Shown one piece after another: positions 17,632 to 24,297 of a DNA stretch of 64,000 bases. Origin of the DNA: G963662655 sp963665015 (GTDB taxonomy: Bacteria > Cloacimonadota > Cloacimonadia > Cloacimonadales > JAIOQZ01); contig CAXXSY010000003.1 of the NCBI GenBank assembly GCA_963665015.2, forward strand, positions 682,001 to 746,000. The letters are read 5' to 3'. A program made the position numbers and the translations under genes. The number at the start of each line of letters is the position of its first letter. Within the stretch, counting starts at the first letter, position 1. Below the pieces are notes generated by a model. The model was given only the letters and a program-made list of their open reading frames with translations. It did not search any database and had not been told where the DNA came from.

Positions 17632-17901
17632 ATGAATATCAGACCGCTTGACGACAGGGTGGTAATCAAGCCCGTCGAAGTGAAAGAGAAGAAGGTTGGC
17701 GGGATCATCATCCCGGACACGGCAAAGGAAAAACCGCAGATCGGTGAAGTGATCGCAGTTGGAACAGACGAGGAGCTCAAGGACATCGTTAAGATCGGCG
17801 ACCGGATTCTCTACGCGAAGTATGGCGGCACAGAAGTCGAGATCGACGCCGTGAAGTATCTGATCGTATCGCGCAGCGATATCCTGGCGATTGTCGAGTA
17901 A
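17632..17901 (+). CDS. groES: Co-chaperonin GroES (Cpn10)
   Basis: The 89-residue protein is a complete GroES: NIRPLDDRVVIKPVE at the N-terminus, the mobile-loop KKVGGIIIPDTAKEKP (~20-35), and ILYAKYGGTEVEIDAVKYLIV near the end. GroES caps the GroEL chamber in protein folding. The usual downstream groEL is absent; thioredoxin follows after three bases instead. AAGGAGG precedes the ATG. A degenerate CIRCE operator upstream suggests heat-shock regulation. Confidence 0.96.
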   Translation: MNIRPLDDRVVIKPVEVKEKKVGGIIIPDTAKEKPQIGEVIAVGTDEELKDIVKIGDRILYAKYGGTEVEIDAVKYLIVSRSDILAIVE

Positions 17902-17904
17902 GCT

Positions 17905-18222
17905 GTGGAAGTCAAGAATATTACGCAGACCGATTTCGAAGCGGAAGTTCTGCAATCCGACATCCCGGTGCTCGTCGATTTCTGGGCGCCGTGGTGCGGT
18001 CCCTGCAAGATGTTGAATCCGACGATTCAGCAGGTTGCGGAGGAGTTCGAGGGAAAGGTCAGGGTGCTGAAGTTGAACGTCGATGAAGCGCCGCAGATCG
18101 CCTCGCGCTACCAGGTGATGTCGATCCCGACGTTGCTTGTCTTCTCGGAAGGCATCGTGAAGCATCAGATGGTAGGTGTCGTGAACAAGAACAAGATCGC
18201 TGAACGCCTCAATTCGGTCTAA
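17905..18222 (+). CDS. trxA: Thioredoxin
   Basis: The 105-residue protein is a classical thioredoxin with the redox motif WAPWCGPCK (~27-35), the cis-proline region SIPTLLVF (~72-79) and the standard length. It reduces disulfides of cytoplasmic proteins. The start codon is GTG, three bases after the groES stop, so translation is probably coupled with groES. The pairing of a chaperonin and a thioredoxin gene fits a stress-response transcription unit. A strong terminator follows. Confidence 0.96.
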   Translation: MEVKNITQTDFEAEVLQSDIPVLVDFWAPWCGPCKMLNPTIQQVAEEFEGKVRVLKLNVDEAPQIASRYQVMSIPTLLVFSEGIVKHQMVGVVNKNKIAERLNSV

Positions 18223-18245
18223 AGCATTTACATGTGTCGCAAGAT

Positions 18246-18273
18246 AACCCCGGTCAACCGCCGGGGTTTTTTT
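18246..18273 (+). terminator. Terminator of groES-trxA
   Basis: AACCCCGG and CCGGGGTT form a perfect eight-base stem with a seven-base loop, and the stem runs into seven T. It begins 24 bases after the thioredoxin stop. Confidence 0.92.
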
Positions 18274-18293
18274 CTGGAGCACAGCCCCCCCTC

Positions 18294-18440
18294 TGCCTGC
18301 ATCTCTCCCCGGTACGCAGGCACCCTGCCTGCATCTCTCCCTGGTACGCAGGCACCCTGGCTGCATCTTTCCCCGGTACGCAGGCACCCTTGCCTGCATC
18401 TCTCCCCGGTATGCAGGCACCCCTGCCTGCATCTTTCTCT
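18294..18440. repeat. Tandem array of family 1 hairpins (about 4.5 copies of ~32 bp)
   Basis: The unit is GCCTGCATCTCTCCCCGG followed by TACGCAGGCACCC, repeated head to tail with small changes. Each unit is one family 1 hairpin in minus orientation (GATGCAGGCA-ggg-TGCCTGCGTACC). In the third unit one arm reads GGCTGC, breaking a pair. A truncated member (GATGCAGGCAGGGGTGCC) recurs at 18541-18558. No gene lies in 18274-18602. Confidence 0.9.
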
Positions 18441-18602
18441 CCCATATCCCCACAAATAATCGTTGACCACAATTCGCGCAGGAATAATATCGAAAGATAT
18501 TGAGTCAGAAGGCTTTCGGGGAAGGGATAAAAGAATGGGAGATGCAGGCAGGGGTGCCAGACTTGGACGTTTGCGTACTCAGGCAGAGAAAGGAGACAAA
18601 TC

Positions 18603-18923
18603 ATGCAGAAAATTCACGTTATTTGCGAACTTGTGGTGGTCACCTACGACATCGGGCCGAGCCTGTCGCCGTTCGTGTCGAAGGTTGTCAGGATGATCAA
18701 GGACGACACCAGTGTCACACACAAGCTATGCCCGATGGGGTCGGTGATCGAGGGAGAATGGCGGGATGTGATGCGTCTTGTCGATCGAATCATGACGGTT
18801 TTTGCACCGGACTACGAACGAATCGGCATCACGCTTAAGGTCGATTACCGGCGCAGCAAGAAGGACCGCATCGAAGGAAAGGTGCGTTCGGTGGAAGAGA
18901 AGATGAACGCGATGGAGGATTGA
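18603..18923 (+). CDS. MTH1187/YkoF-type thiamine-binding-like protein
   Basis: This 106-residue protein belongs to the MTH1187 family (UPF0045), small ferredoxin-fold proteins related to the thiamine/HMP-binding YkoF domain. The segments VVTYDIGPSLSPFVSKVV (~12-29), CPMGSVIEGEW (~43-53) and IGITLKVDYRRSK with KVRSVEEKM at the end are typical. It has no signal peptide and probably acts as a cytoplasmic tetrameric ligand binder; the ligand is not shown by sequence. AAAGGAGACAAATC precedes the ATG. It is followed 88 bases later by a secreted-protein operon to which it need not belong. Confidence 0.85.
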   Translation: MQKIHVICELVVVTYDIGPSLSPFVSKVVRMIKDDTSVTHKLCPMGSVIEGEWRDVMRLVDRIMTVFAPDYERIGITLKVDYRRSKKDRIEGKVRSVEEKMNAMED

Positions 18924-19011
18924 TTGCGACAAGACCGGAGTATAGAAATAGATTGACGTCATCGTATTTATCGACAAGTTTGTGTAAATAAGATTTTTCG
19001 AGAGGGATAAC

Positions 19012-21048
19012 ATGAAGTTTTATCTGATATCGCTATTGGTGTTGTTTTCGCTATGCCTTTCATCGCAGGAACTGTCCGAGATGCGCGTGGTCGGCAGTGC
19101 GAGCAGACTGGGCAACGAGATGGTCAGCCACAGTATCGCGGACGCGAACGGCGAAGTATGCGCGGGTATCGTGATTGTTTCGGACATGGGCGGACTGACC
19201 TTCGATTCCTACAACGGCATCGTGAAGGTGGATCAATCAAAGCCCGGCGAAAGCATGCTGTACGTATCACCCGGCGAACGGGTTGTACAGGTCTATAAGA
19301 CCGGTTTCAAACCGCTGAAAATCATGTTGCACGAATCGGGAATCCGAACCCTGGAGAGTGGGCAGGTCTGGAAAATCGAAGTCACCGGTACCGTGAAACT
19401 CGACATGATCCCTGTCGTTATCAATACCGATCCCTCCGGCGCGAATATCTTCATCGACGACGAAGACCAGGGAACCGGCACCACGCACAAAGTGGTTCCG
19501 GGAAAGCATCAACTCCGGATCGAAATGCAGGGTTACAGCACCTACGAAAAGGAGATTGAGGTTGATGAGGAGCACATCCTCTTTACTATCAAGCTGGAGG
19601 AAATCGCGCAGCAGATACTGACCATCAAATCGGTACCGCCGGGCGCGACGATCTTCCTGAACAACATGCAGGAAGGCAATACAGACAAGCAACTCCTGCG
19701 CTATCCGGGCATCTACGACCTGCGTCTCATGCTCGAGAAATACCGCACCGTCGAGGAGAAGATCACCGTTACCGAGAGCGGCCCCAATGTATTCAGCTAC
19801 AATATGGAAAAGCTTTCCGCGACGCTCACCATACAGGTTCAGCCGCAGGATGCCGAGATCTATCTGAATTCGCGAAAGCTCGATAGCAAGATAGTGGAAA
19901 TCTCGCCCGGAATGCACAAACTGGAAGTGCGTCATCCGTCCTACGAATCGGAATCCCGAACCATCACCGCACCGAAAGGGCGGGACATCCTCGAGCGGTT
20001 TAACCTGAAGCCCAAGCAGGGACGCTTCGTTCTGGTGGTAGAGCCCATGGACGCGTCCGCGACGATGAAGCAGGGACACAAGATCGTCCAGTCCTGGACC
20101 GGATCGAGGGAATTCGAAGAAATACTCGCCGGCGAATACGAGCTCGAGGTTTCGAAAAAAGGTTACAAGGACCAGACGCTGTTGGTTCGGATCGACCAGG
20201 AACAGACCAAGTCGCTGACCGTCATGCTCGAGCCCGGTGAATCCGAGCCCGTGCCGGGAGATAAGCAGCAGTCGATTCTGCTGGATCCTTCCGCATCGAA
20301 TCTGCCGACTGTATCGACGGACGACATGGTGCTGGTTACGGGCGGCACGTACAATATGGGCGACGAATTCGGCGATGGCGAGCGGTATGAACGACCCGTT
20401 CACGAAATGACGGTCAACAGCTTCTATATGGGTAAATACGAAATCACGCAGCAGCAATGGCAAAACGTCATGGGAACCAATACATCGACGATCAAGGGCG
20501 ATATGCTGCCGGTGACGAATATCACCTTCTACGACATGCTCAAGTTCTGTAATCAAATGAGTACCGCGCAAGGCTTCCAGTCCGTATATACGATCAATGG
20601 CAACAGGGTCAAGATCGACGTGGAAGCCAACGGCTACCGGCTTCCCACGGAAGCAGAGTGGGAATACGCCTGCAAGGGTGGCGCAAGCAGCCGCAACACG
20701 AAATTCTCCGGCAGCGACAATACCGACGACGTCTGCTGGTACTCCGGTAATTCGGAGCGCACGACCCATCCGGTGGGTCAGAAAAGCCCAAACGAAATCG
20801 GTCTGTACGACATGAACGGCAACGTATGGGAAGCATGCTACGACTGGTGGGATCCGGGTCAATACACCCGCGAGTCGCGAAGCCCGGGCAAATATCCGCT
20901 GGGTCCGACACGCGGCAGCAGGAAAATCCGGCGCGGCGGCGGTTACAGCGATCGCGAAACGAACTGCACCGTTTCGTCACGGCACCACTTCCGTCCCAAC
21001 GCGCCTAGTAAAATTGTCGGATTCCGGATTGTCCGCAACGCGCAATAG
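19012..21048 (+). CDS. Exported PEGA-repeat protein with FGE-like (sulfatase-modifying factor) domain
   Basis: A signal peptide (MKFYLISLLVLFSLCLSSQ) leads into three or four PEGA-type beta repeats (for example NTDPSGANIFIDD at ~143, KSVPPGATIFLNN at ~208, QVQPQDAEIYLNS at ~278) and a C-terminal FGE-sulfatase domain (DMVLVTGGTYNMGDEFGDGE ~443, RLPTEAEWEYACKGG ~543, YDMNGNVWEACYDW ~600, RGGGYSDRETNC ~642, GFRIVR at the end). Of the two active-site cysteines of true formylglycine-generating enzymes only the second is matched (ETNC); the first is Asp. Enzyme activity is thus unlikely and a binding or structural role is preferred. PEGA domains are usually surface-associated. A second exported protein follows after 11 bases. 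Confidence 0.88.
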   Translation: MKFYLISLLVLFSLCLSSQELSEMRVVGSASRLGNEMVSHSIADANGEVCAGIVIVSDMGGLTFDSYNGIVKVDQSKPGESMLYVSPGERVVQVYKTGFKPLKIMLHESGIRTLESGQVWKIEVTGTVKLDMIPVVINTDPSGANIFIDDEDQGTGTTHKVVPGKHQLRIEMQGYSTYEKEIEVDEEHILFTIKLEEIAQQILTIKSVPPGATIFLNNMQEGNTDKQLLRYPGIYDLRLMLEKYRTVEEKITVTESGPNVFSYNMEKLSATLTIQVQPQDAEIYLNSRKLDSKIVEISPGMHKLEVRHPSYESESRTITAPKGRDILERFNLKPKQGRFVLVVEPMDASATMKQGHKIVQSWTGSREFEEILAGEYELEVSKKGYKDQTLLVRIDQEQTKSLTVMLEPGESEPVPGDKQQSILLDPSASNLPTVSTDDMVLVTGGTYNMGDEFGDGERYERPVHEMTVNSFYMGKYEITQQQWQNVMGTNTSTIKGDMLPVTNITFYDMLKFCNQMSTAQGFQSVYTINGNRVKIDVEANGYRLPTEAEWEYACKGGASSRNTKFSGSDNTDDVCWYSGNSERTTHPVGQKSPNEIGLYDMNGNVWEACYDWWDPGQYTRESRSPGKYPLGPTRGSRKIRRGGGYSDRETNCTVSSRHHFRPNAPSKIVGFRIVRNAQ

Positions 21049-21059
21049 AGGTCTCCCGT

Positions 21060-22901
21060 ATGATCAAGAATCTGTTTTTCACACTGCTCGTTATTCTGCC
21101 GCTGGCGCTGACGGCGCAGACAACGCAGGATATCAAGAGCGGCAACACATACTACTGGGGTGAGGCGACGGACGAATCCGAGCAACTGGCTTCCGACGCG
21201 GCACTCCGGCGCTTGATGAATCAGATTTCGGTGCGCATCGTCTCCTCCTACCAGGGAAAGCTGAAAGAGACGGACGGTGGTGTGGAAGAATCGGTCGAAT
21301 CGATCGTCAACACCCATTCGACCGCGACCCTGCGCAACGTCAAGACCATCAAGACTTCGCTTCCCGAAGGCATCTACGTCATGCACTTCATCCCAAAAGA
21401 CGAGGTTCAGAGTATTTGGGAAAACCGCAAGAAACTGATCTACGATATCTTCAACCAGGCGCAGGAGATGGAGGAGATGGGCAATTTGGGCAACGCGCTC
21501 AAATGGTACTACTTCTCATCCATCCTCATTAATTCGCTTCCCGAAGAAAATATCGAGTACGCCGGGATCAACTTCAGCGTCGAAGCGCCATCGAGGATCA
21601 ATCACATCCTGCAGGGCATCTCCTACGGATTTGCCAGACAGCAGCTCTACACCGAAAACGAACGTATTTTCGAACTGGATATCTGGTACGAGGGCATCCC
21701 GGTCTCCTACATCGAATTCTCGTTCTGGGACGGCTACGACCAGATCAGGGTGACCGGCAAGGACGGAAGCGCGACCATTCACCTGCTGGGTGCAAGCAAG
21801 GACTTCGACAAACTCGATATCGAGACACGCTACACCTACGACGAGTGCCGGGACGAATACAAGGTCGTCAGCGAACTTTGGGACCTCGTCAAACGCCCCG
21901 CTTTCAAGAACCGCAAGCGCGTTCAATTGGAAAAACCGTATATCGAGCCCGAGGAAGAAAATCTGGAACCGATCGCGACAAGGAAGAACGAACCGGAAAC
22001 GCACGGAAAGTTCGAGGTCGTGCTCGACGGGCAGAAAGAATGCCCCGTGTGCAGCGAAATCAGGCAGCAGACCCTTGACGTGATGCCGCTATTCGACCTG
22101 CAAAACAAAGACCGGATCGACCGGCACTTCTCCGGCGACGAATTCCTGCGCGAGAAATTCAAACGCATCCTCGAATACAACAAACCCATGGTCGTTCACG
22201 AGGAGTTCCACGCGGACGTCAACGCCACCGCGACCGGATGGGAAACCCGTAAATTCACGATTCTCAACGAGTACCCGACCCTCAAGAAACAGGTCACCGA
22301 GCACCTGGTCTATGACTACGACAACGAAGGTAAACTGCTGGACCTGAACTACGGTATCCTCGACGACCTGTATCGGGATTTCGTGAAGAAAAGCAGGCTG
22401 ACGAACGACTGGAAACAGCGGCAGGTGATCATCAAATTCGTCGAAAAGTACCGTACCGCATACATGAACCGCGACGAAAAGCTGCTCGACTCGATCTTCT
22501 CCGACGACGCCATCATCATCATCGGAAGGGTGATGGACAAGGCGGAAAAGACGCGCGACTACCACTACGATAAGCTCAGCGACGAACAGCCCGACATCGA
22601 ATACATCCGGATGACAAAACAGGAATACATGGATCGCCAGAGGGAAGTATTCCGCAAACAACGCGATATCTACCTCGGATTCTCCACCTTCCGCATCACA
22701 CGCAAAAACAACCTCGAAGGCGTCTATGGCGTCAGCATGAGGCAACACTACAGCTCTACAGGCTACGCCGACGAGGGCTACCTCTTCCTCCTGATCGACT
22801 TCAACGACGAACAACCCAAAATATACGTCCGCTCCTGGCAACCCCAGGAATGGGAAGAAGAAAAGCTCGTCCAGCTATCCAACTTCAGAATCCATAAGTA
22901 G
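21060..22901 (+). CDS. Exported protein with LPP20-like N-terminal and NTF2-like C-terminal regions
   Basis: The 613-residue protein has a signal peptide ending LALTAQ. Residues ~25-120 (GEATDESEQLASDAALRRLMNQISV) resemble the LPP20/FlgT-type fold in which conserved exported proteins begin. A middle beta-rich region is followed by an NTF2/SnoaL-like domain at ~455-600 (IIKFVEKYRTAYMNRDEKLLDSIFSDD). A CPVCSEIR motif sits at ~325. It lies 11 bases after the PEGA/FGE protein, so the two are probably cotranscribed and act together in the envelope. I do not know a characterised full-length homologue. The stop coincides with the start of a repeat tract. Confidence 0.75.
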   Translation: MIKNLFFTLLVILPLALTAQTTQDIKSGNTYYWGEATDESEQLASDAALRRLMNQISVRIVSSYQGKLKETDGGVEESVESIVNTHSTATLRNVKTIKTSLPEGIYVMHFIPKDEVQSIWENRKKLIYDIFNQAQEMEEMGNLGNALKWYYFSSILINSLPEENIEYAGINFSVEAPSRINHILQGISYGFARQQLYTENERIFELDIWYEGIPVSYIEFSFWDGYDQIRVTGKDGSATIHLLGASKDFDKLDIETRYTYDECRDEYKVVSELWDLVKRPAFKNRKRVQLEKPYIEPEEENLEPIATRKNEPETHGKFEVVLDGQKECPVCSEIRQQTLDVMPLFDLQNKDRIDRHFSGDEFLREKFKRILEYNKPMVVHEEFHADVNATATGWETRKFTILNEYPTLKKQVTEHLVYDYDNEGKLLDLNYGILDDLYRDFVKKSRLTNDWKQRQVIIKFVEKYRTAYMNRDEKLLDSIFSDDAIIIIGRVMDKAEKTRDYHYDKLSDEQPDIEYIRMTKQEYMDRQREVFRKQRDIYLGFSTFRITRKNNLEGVYGVSMRQHYSSTGYADEGYLFLLIDFNDEQPKIYVRSWQPQEWEEEKLVQLSNFRIHK

Positions 22902-23215
22902 GAGACAGGAGTCAGGAGTCAGAAGTCAGAAGTCAGGAGTCAGGAGACAGGAGACAGGAGAGAGAGATAAGGGAGGCGGTTGCTCTCCGCATGGTACGCA
23001 GGCACCCTTGCCTGCATCTTTCATCTCCCCCTGGGTACGCGGACGTCTGTAGGTTTTGAGGAACGAAAAACCTGAATCCCCAAGCCGTCGGCATTTCTCT
23101 CGGTCCGCCGAGCTTCACCGGGCATCATTCATCGTCCTGAACTTCAGATATCTCACCGTCCTTCGAAACCGAAAGTTATGATCCGCATTCCTTTCCCCCC
23201 GGACCGCCGAGTTTC
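22902..23215. repeat. Composite repeat, left border of the AT-rich island
   Basis: It starts at the stop codon with a purine tract of GGAGTCA/GGAGACA words (22902-22968), continues with GGAGGCGGTTGCTCTCCGC and ATGG, and then carries family 1 hairpins in minus orientation: GCAGGCA...TGCCTGC (22999-23015), a degenerate element with the nested AGGTTTTGAGGAACGAAAAACCT hairpin region, and GGTCCGCCGAGC and GGACCGCCGAGT types near 23100 and 23205. An inverted copy of the first 85 bases borders the island on the right. Confidence 0.75.
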
Positions 23216-23514
23216 TACTCGGCATCACATATCGTTGTAGCTGGCTATAACTACCAAATGATTATCTACATCAGCAGATTACATTTCACTATGCGCTTCA
23301 ATAAAGAAAGGTATTCAACATAGCACCCCTTTATTGATAGGTAGAGAGTTGCAAGCTCTTGTATAACTATGAGTTACTCTCGACAGTTGTGGATCGAGAA
23401 ATTCAGTCTGATCAGATATTATCTGAAATAATGATTTAATGCTTAAAACTTTTTCAAAAATATTGATGATATCACATATGGGATTCCCATAAAATTATTG
23501 AAAGGAGAAGGCAT

Positions 23515-23661
23515 ATGAAGAAATGGTTCACAGTAATTCTGCTGGTTTTCTATCTTCTCTGTGCTGTATTATCGCCGATAAGTTCAGACTACTATATACT
23601 TAGTAAGTCTTGGTAGGAACTTATAAAAGTGATTTGCATCATGGAGCGTAAAAGAAAGTAA
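23515..23661 (+). pseudogene. Tiny membrane-peptide gene with in-frame TAG (copy 1)
   Basis: AAAGGAG stands eight bases before ATG. The frame encodes MKKWFTVILLVFYLLCAVLSP and so on to a TAG at codon 34, then continues in the same frame for 14 codons to ELIKVICIMERKRK and TAA. The uninterrupted product would be a 33-residue single-span peptide; read through, 48 residues ending in a basic tail. The total length is exactly that of copy 2 (23894-24040), and the two align without gaps with identities at I8, L10, Y13, L14, C16, A17, P21 and I22. Both are followed by similar hairpin terminators. It could be a decayed gene, a short functional peptide, or a type I toxin-like peptide. The surrounding DNA is clearly more AT-rich than the rest of the window. 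Confidence 0.5.
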
Positions 23662-23668
23662 AACAATA

Positions 23669-23694
23669 CCCTCCTTTGCTGTTTAGCAGGGAGG
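23669..23694 (+). terminator. Hairpin after mini-gene copy 1
   Basis: CCCTCC-TT-TGCT pairs with AGCA-GGGAGG around GTTT, followed by ATTGGTTTAATT. It begins eight bases after the TAA. A structure of the same kind follows copy 2. Confidence 0.65.
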
Positions 23695-23844
23695 ATTGGT
23701 TTAATTAATGACTCATGGAAAGCGGGTGTAAAGATGTGGACGCGGACGTCCACGTCGGCATTCTCTTTCATGGATTTGTGCAACGACGGCGAAACTTTTT
23801 TACTAAGAGGCAATTTTTAATTTAAGATTTCTCAATGAGGTCAT

Positions 23845-23850
23845 TATAAT
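23845..23850 (+). promoter_or_regulatory. TATAAT box upstream of mini-gene copy 2
   Basis: A perfect TATAAT lies 43 bases before the start of copy 2. The region 18 bases upstream (TTTAAG) is only a weak -35 match. The stretch 23695-23844 also has a GTGGACG...CGTCCAC family 1 hairpin at 23738-23753. Confidence 0.3.
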
Positions 23851-23893
23851 AGCAAGGAATGACATTAAGCCAAATAATAAATAGGAGGTAAAC

Positions 23894-24040
23894 ATGGATT
23901 TGATATAGAAAATCATTTCTTTGATTCTTTATCTTATTTGTGCAAAATACTTGCCAATATGTCCAGAGTGTGAAGTGATATGCTTTATTGTTCTGGCTTG
24001 CGGTATGCGTATTCGCGCTATGATTAGTAAGAAAAAGTAA
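23894..24040 (+). pseudogene. Tiny membrane-peptide gene with in-frame TAG (copy 2)
   Basis: A very strong ribosome site (ATAGGAGGTAAAC) precedes ATG, but codon 5 is TAG (MDLI-stop). The same frame then runs 43 codons, KIISLILYLICAKYLPIC ... MRIRAMISKKK, to TAA. The 147-base length equals copy 1 and the ungapped alignment keeps the membrane span, the YL(L/I)CA core and the lysine-rich end. Because TAG is used as an ordinary stop in this genome, readthrough is unlikely without a special mechanism, and a nonsense mutation is the simplest reading. Five cysteines make this copy different from copy 1. Confidence 0.45.
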
Positions 24041-24046
24041 AACACT

Positions 24047-24080
24047 ACCCTCCTCGCTTATAAACGGGGAGGGTTATTTT
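24047..24080 (+). terminator. Terminator after mini-gene copy 2
   Basis: ACCCTCC (24047-24053) pairs with GGAGGGT (24068-24074), followed by TATTTT. It starts six bases after the TAA. Confidence 0.75.
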
Positions 24081-24111
24081 GTTGTAAGCTATAGGACGCA
24101 AGGAGCATAAA

Positions 24112-24297
24112 TGCGGACGGGGACGTCCGCGTTCCCGAGGGAGAGAGATACGGACGGCTTGGGGATTCAGGTTTTCGTTCCTCAAAACCTACAGACGTCC
24201 GCGTTCCCGAGGGAGAGATGCAGCCAGGGATGGCTGCGCTCCATGCGGAGAGCAACCGCCTCTCTCTTCTGTCTCCTGACTCCTGTCTCCTGTCCCT
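24112..24297. repeat. Composite repeat, right border of the AT-rich island
   Basis: Three family 1 elements stand in a row: GCGGACG-GGGA-CGTCCGC; a long-loop form with CGGACGG...GACGTCCG enclosing a nested hairpin AGGTTTT...AAAACCT; and GCAGCCA-GGGA-TGGCTGC. They are followed by CCATGCGGAGAGCAACCGCC and the pyrimidine tract TGTCTCCTGACTCCTGTC, the inverse of the left border at 22902. The tract runs up to the stop codon of the next gene. Confidence 0.8.

Noticed and set aside
19012..21048. A functional formylglycine-generating enzyme that activates sulfatases
   Set aside because: The first of the two catalytic cysteines is replaced by Asp, and no sulfatase gene is in the window.
22902..22968. 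Purine-rich GGAGTCA/GGAGACA tract as a simple microsatellite only
   Set aside because: The same tract recurs next to the same conserved block and hairpin at 11.5, 24.3 and 61.3 kb, so it is part of a composite element and not a random simple repeat.
23515..24040. Reassignment of TAG to an amino acid
   Set aside because: Clear full-length genes in the window end in TAG (for example 111-1289 and 9263-10066), so TAG is an ordinary stop here.
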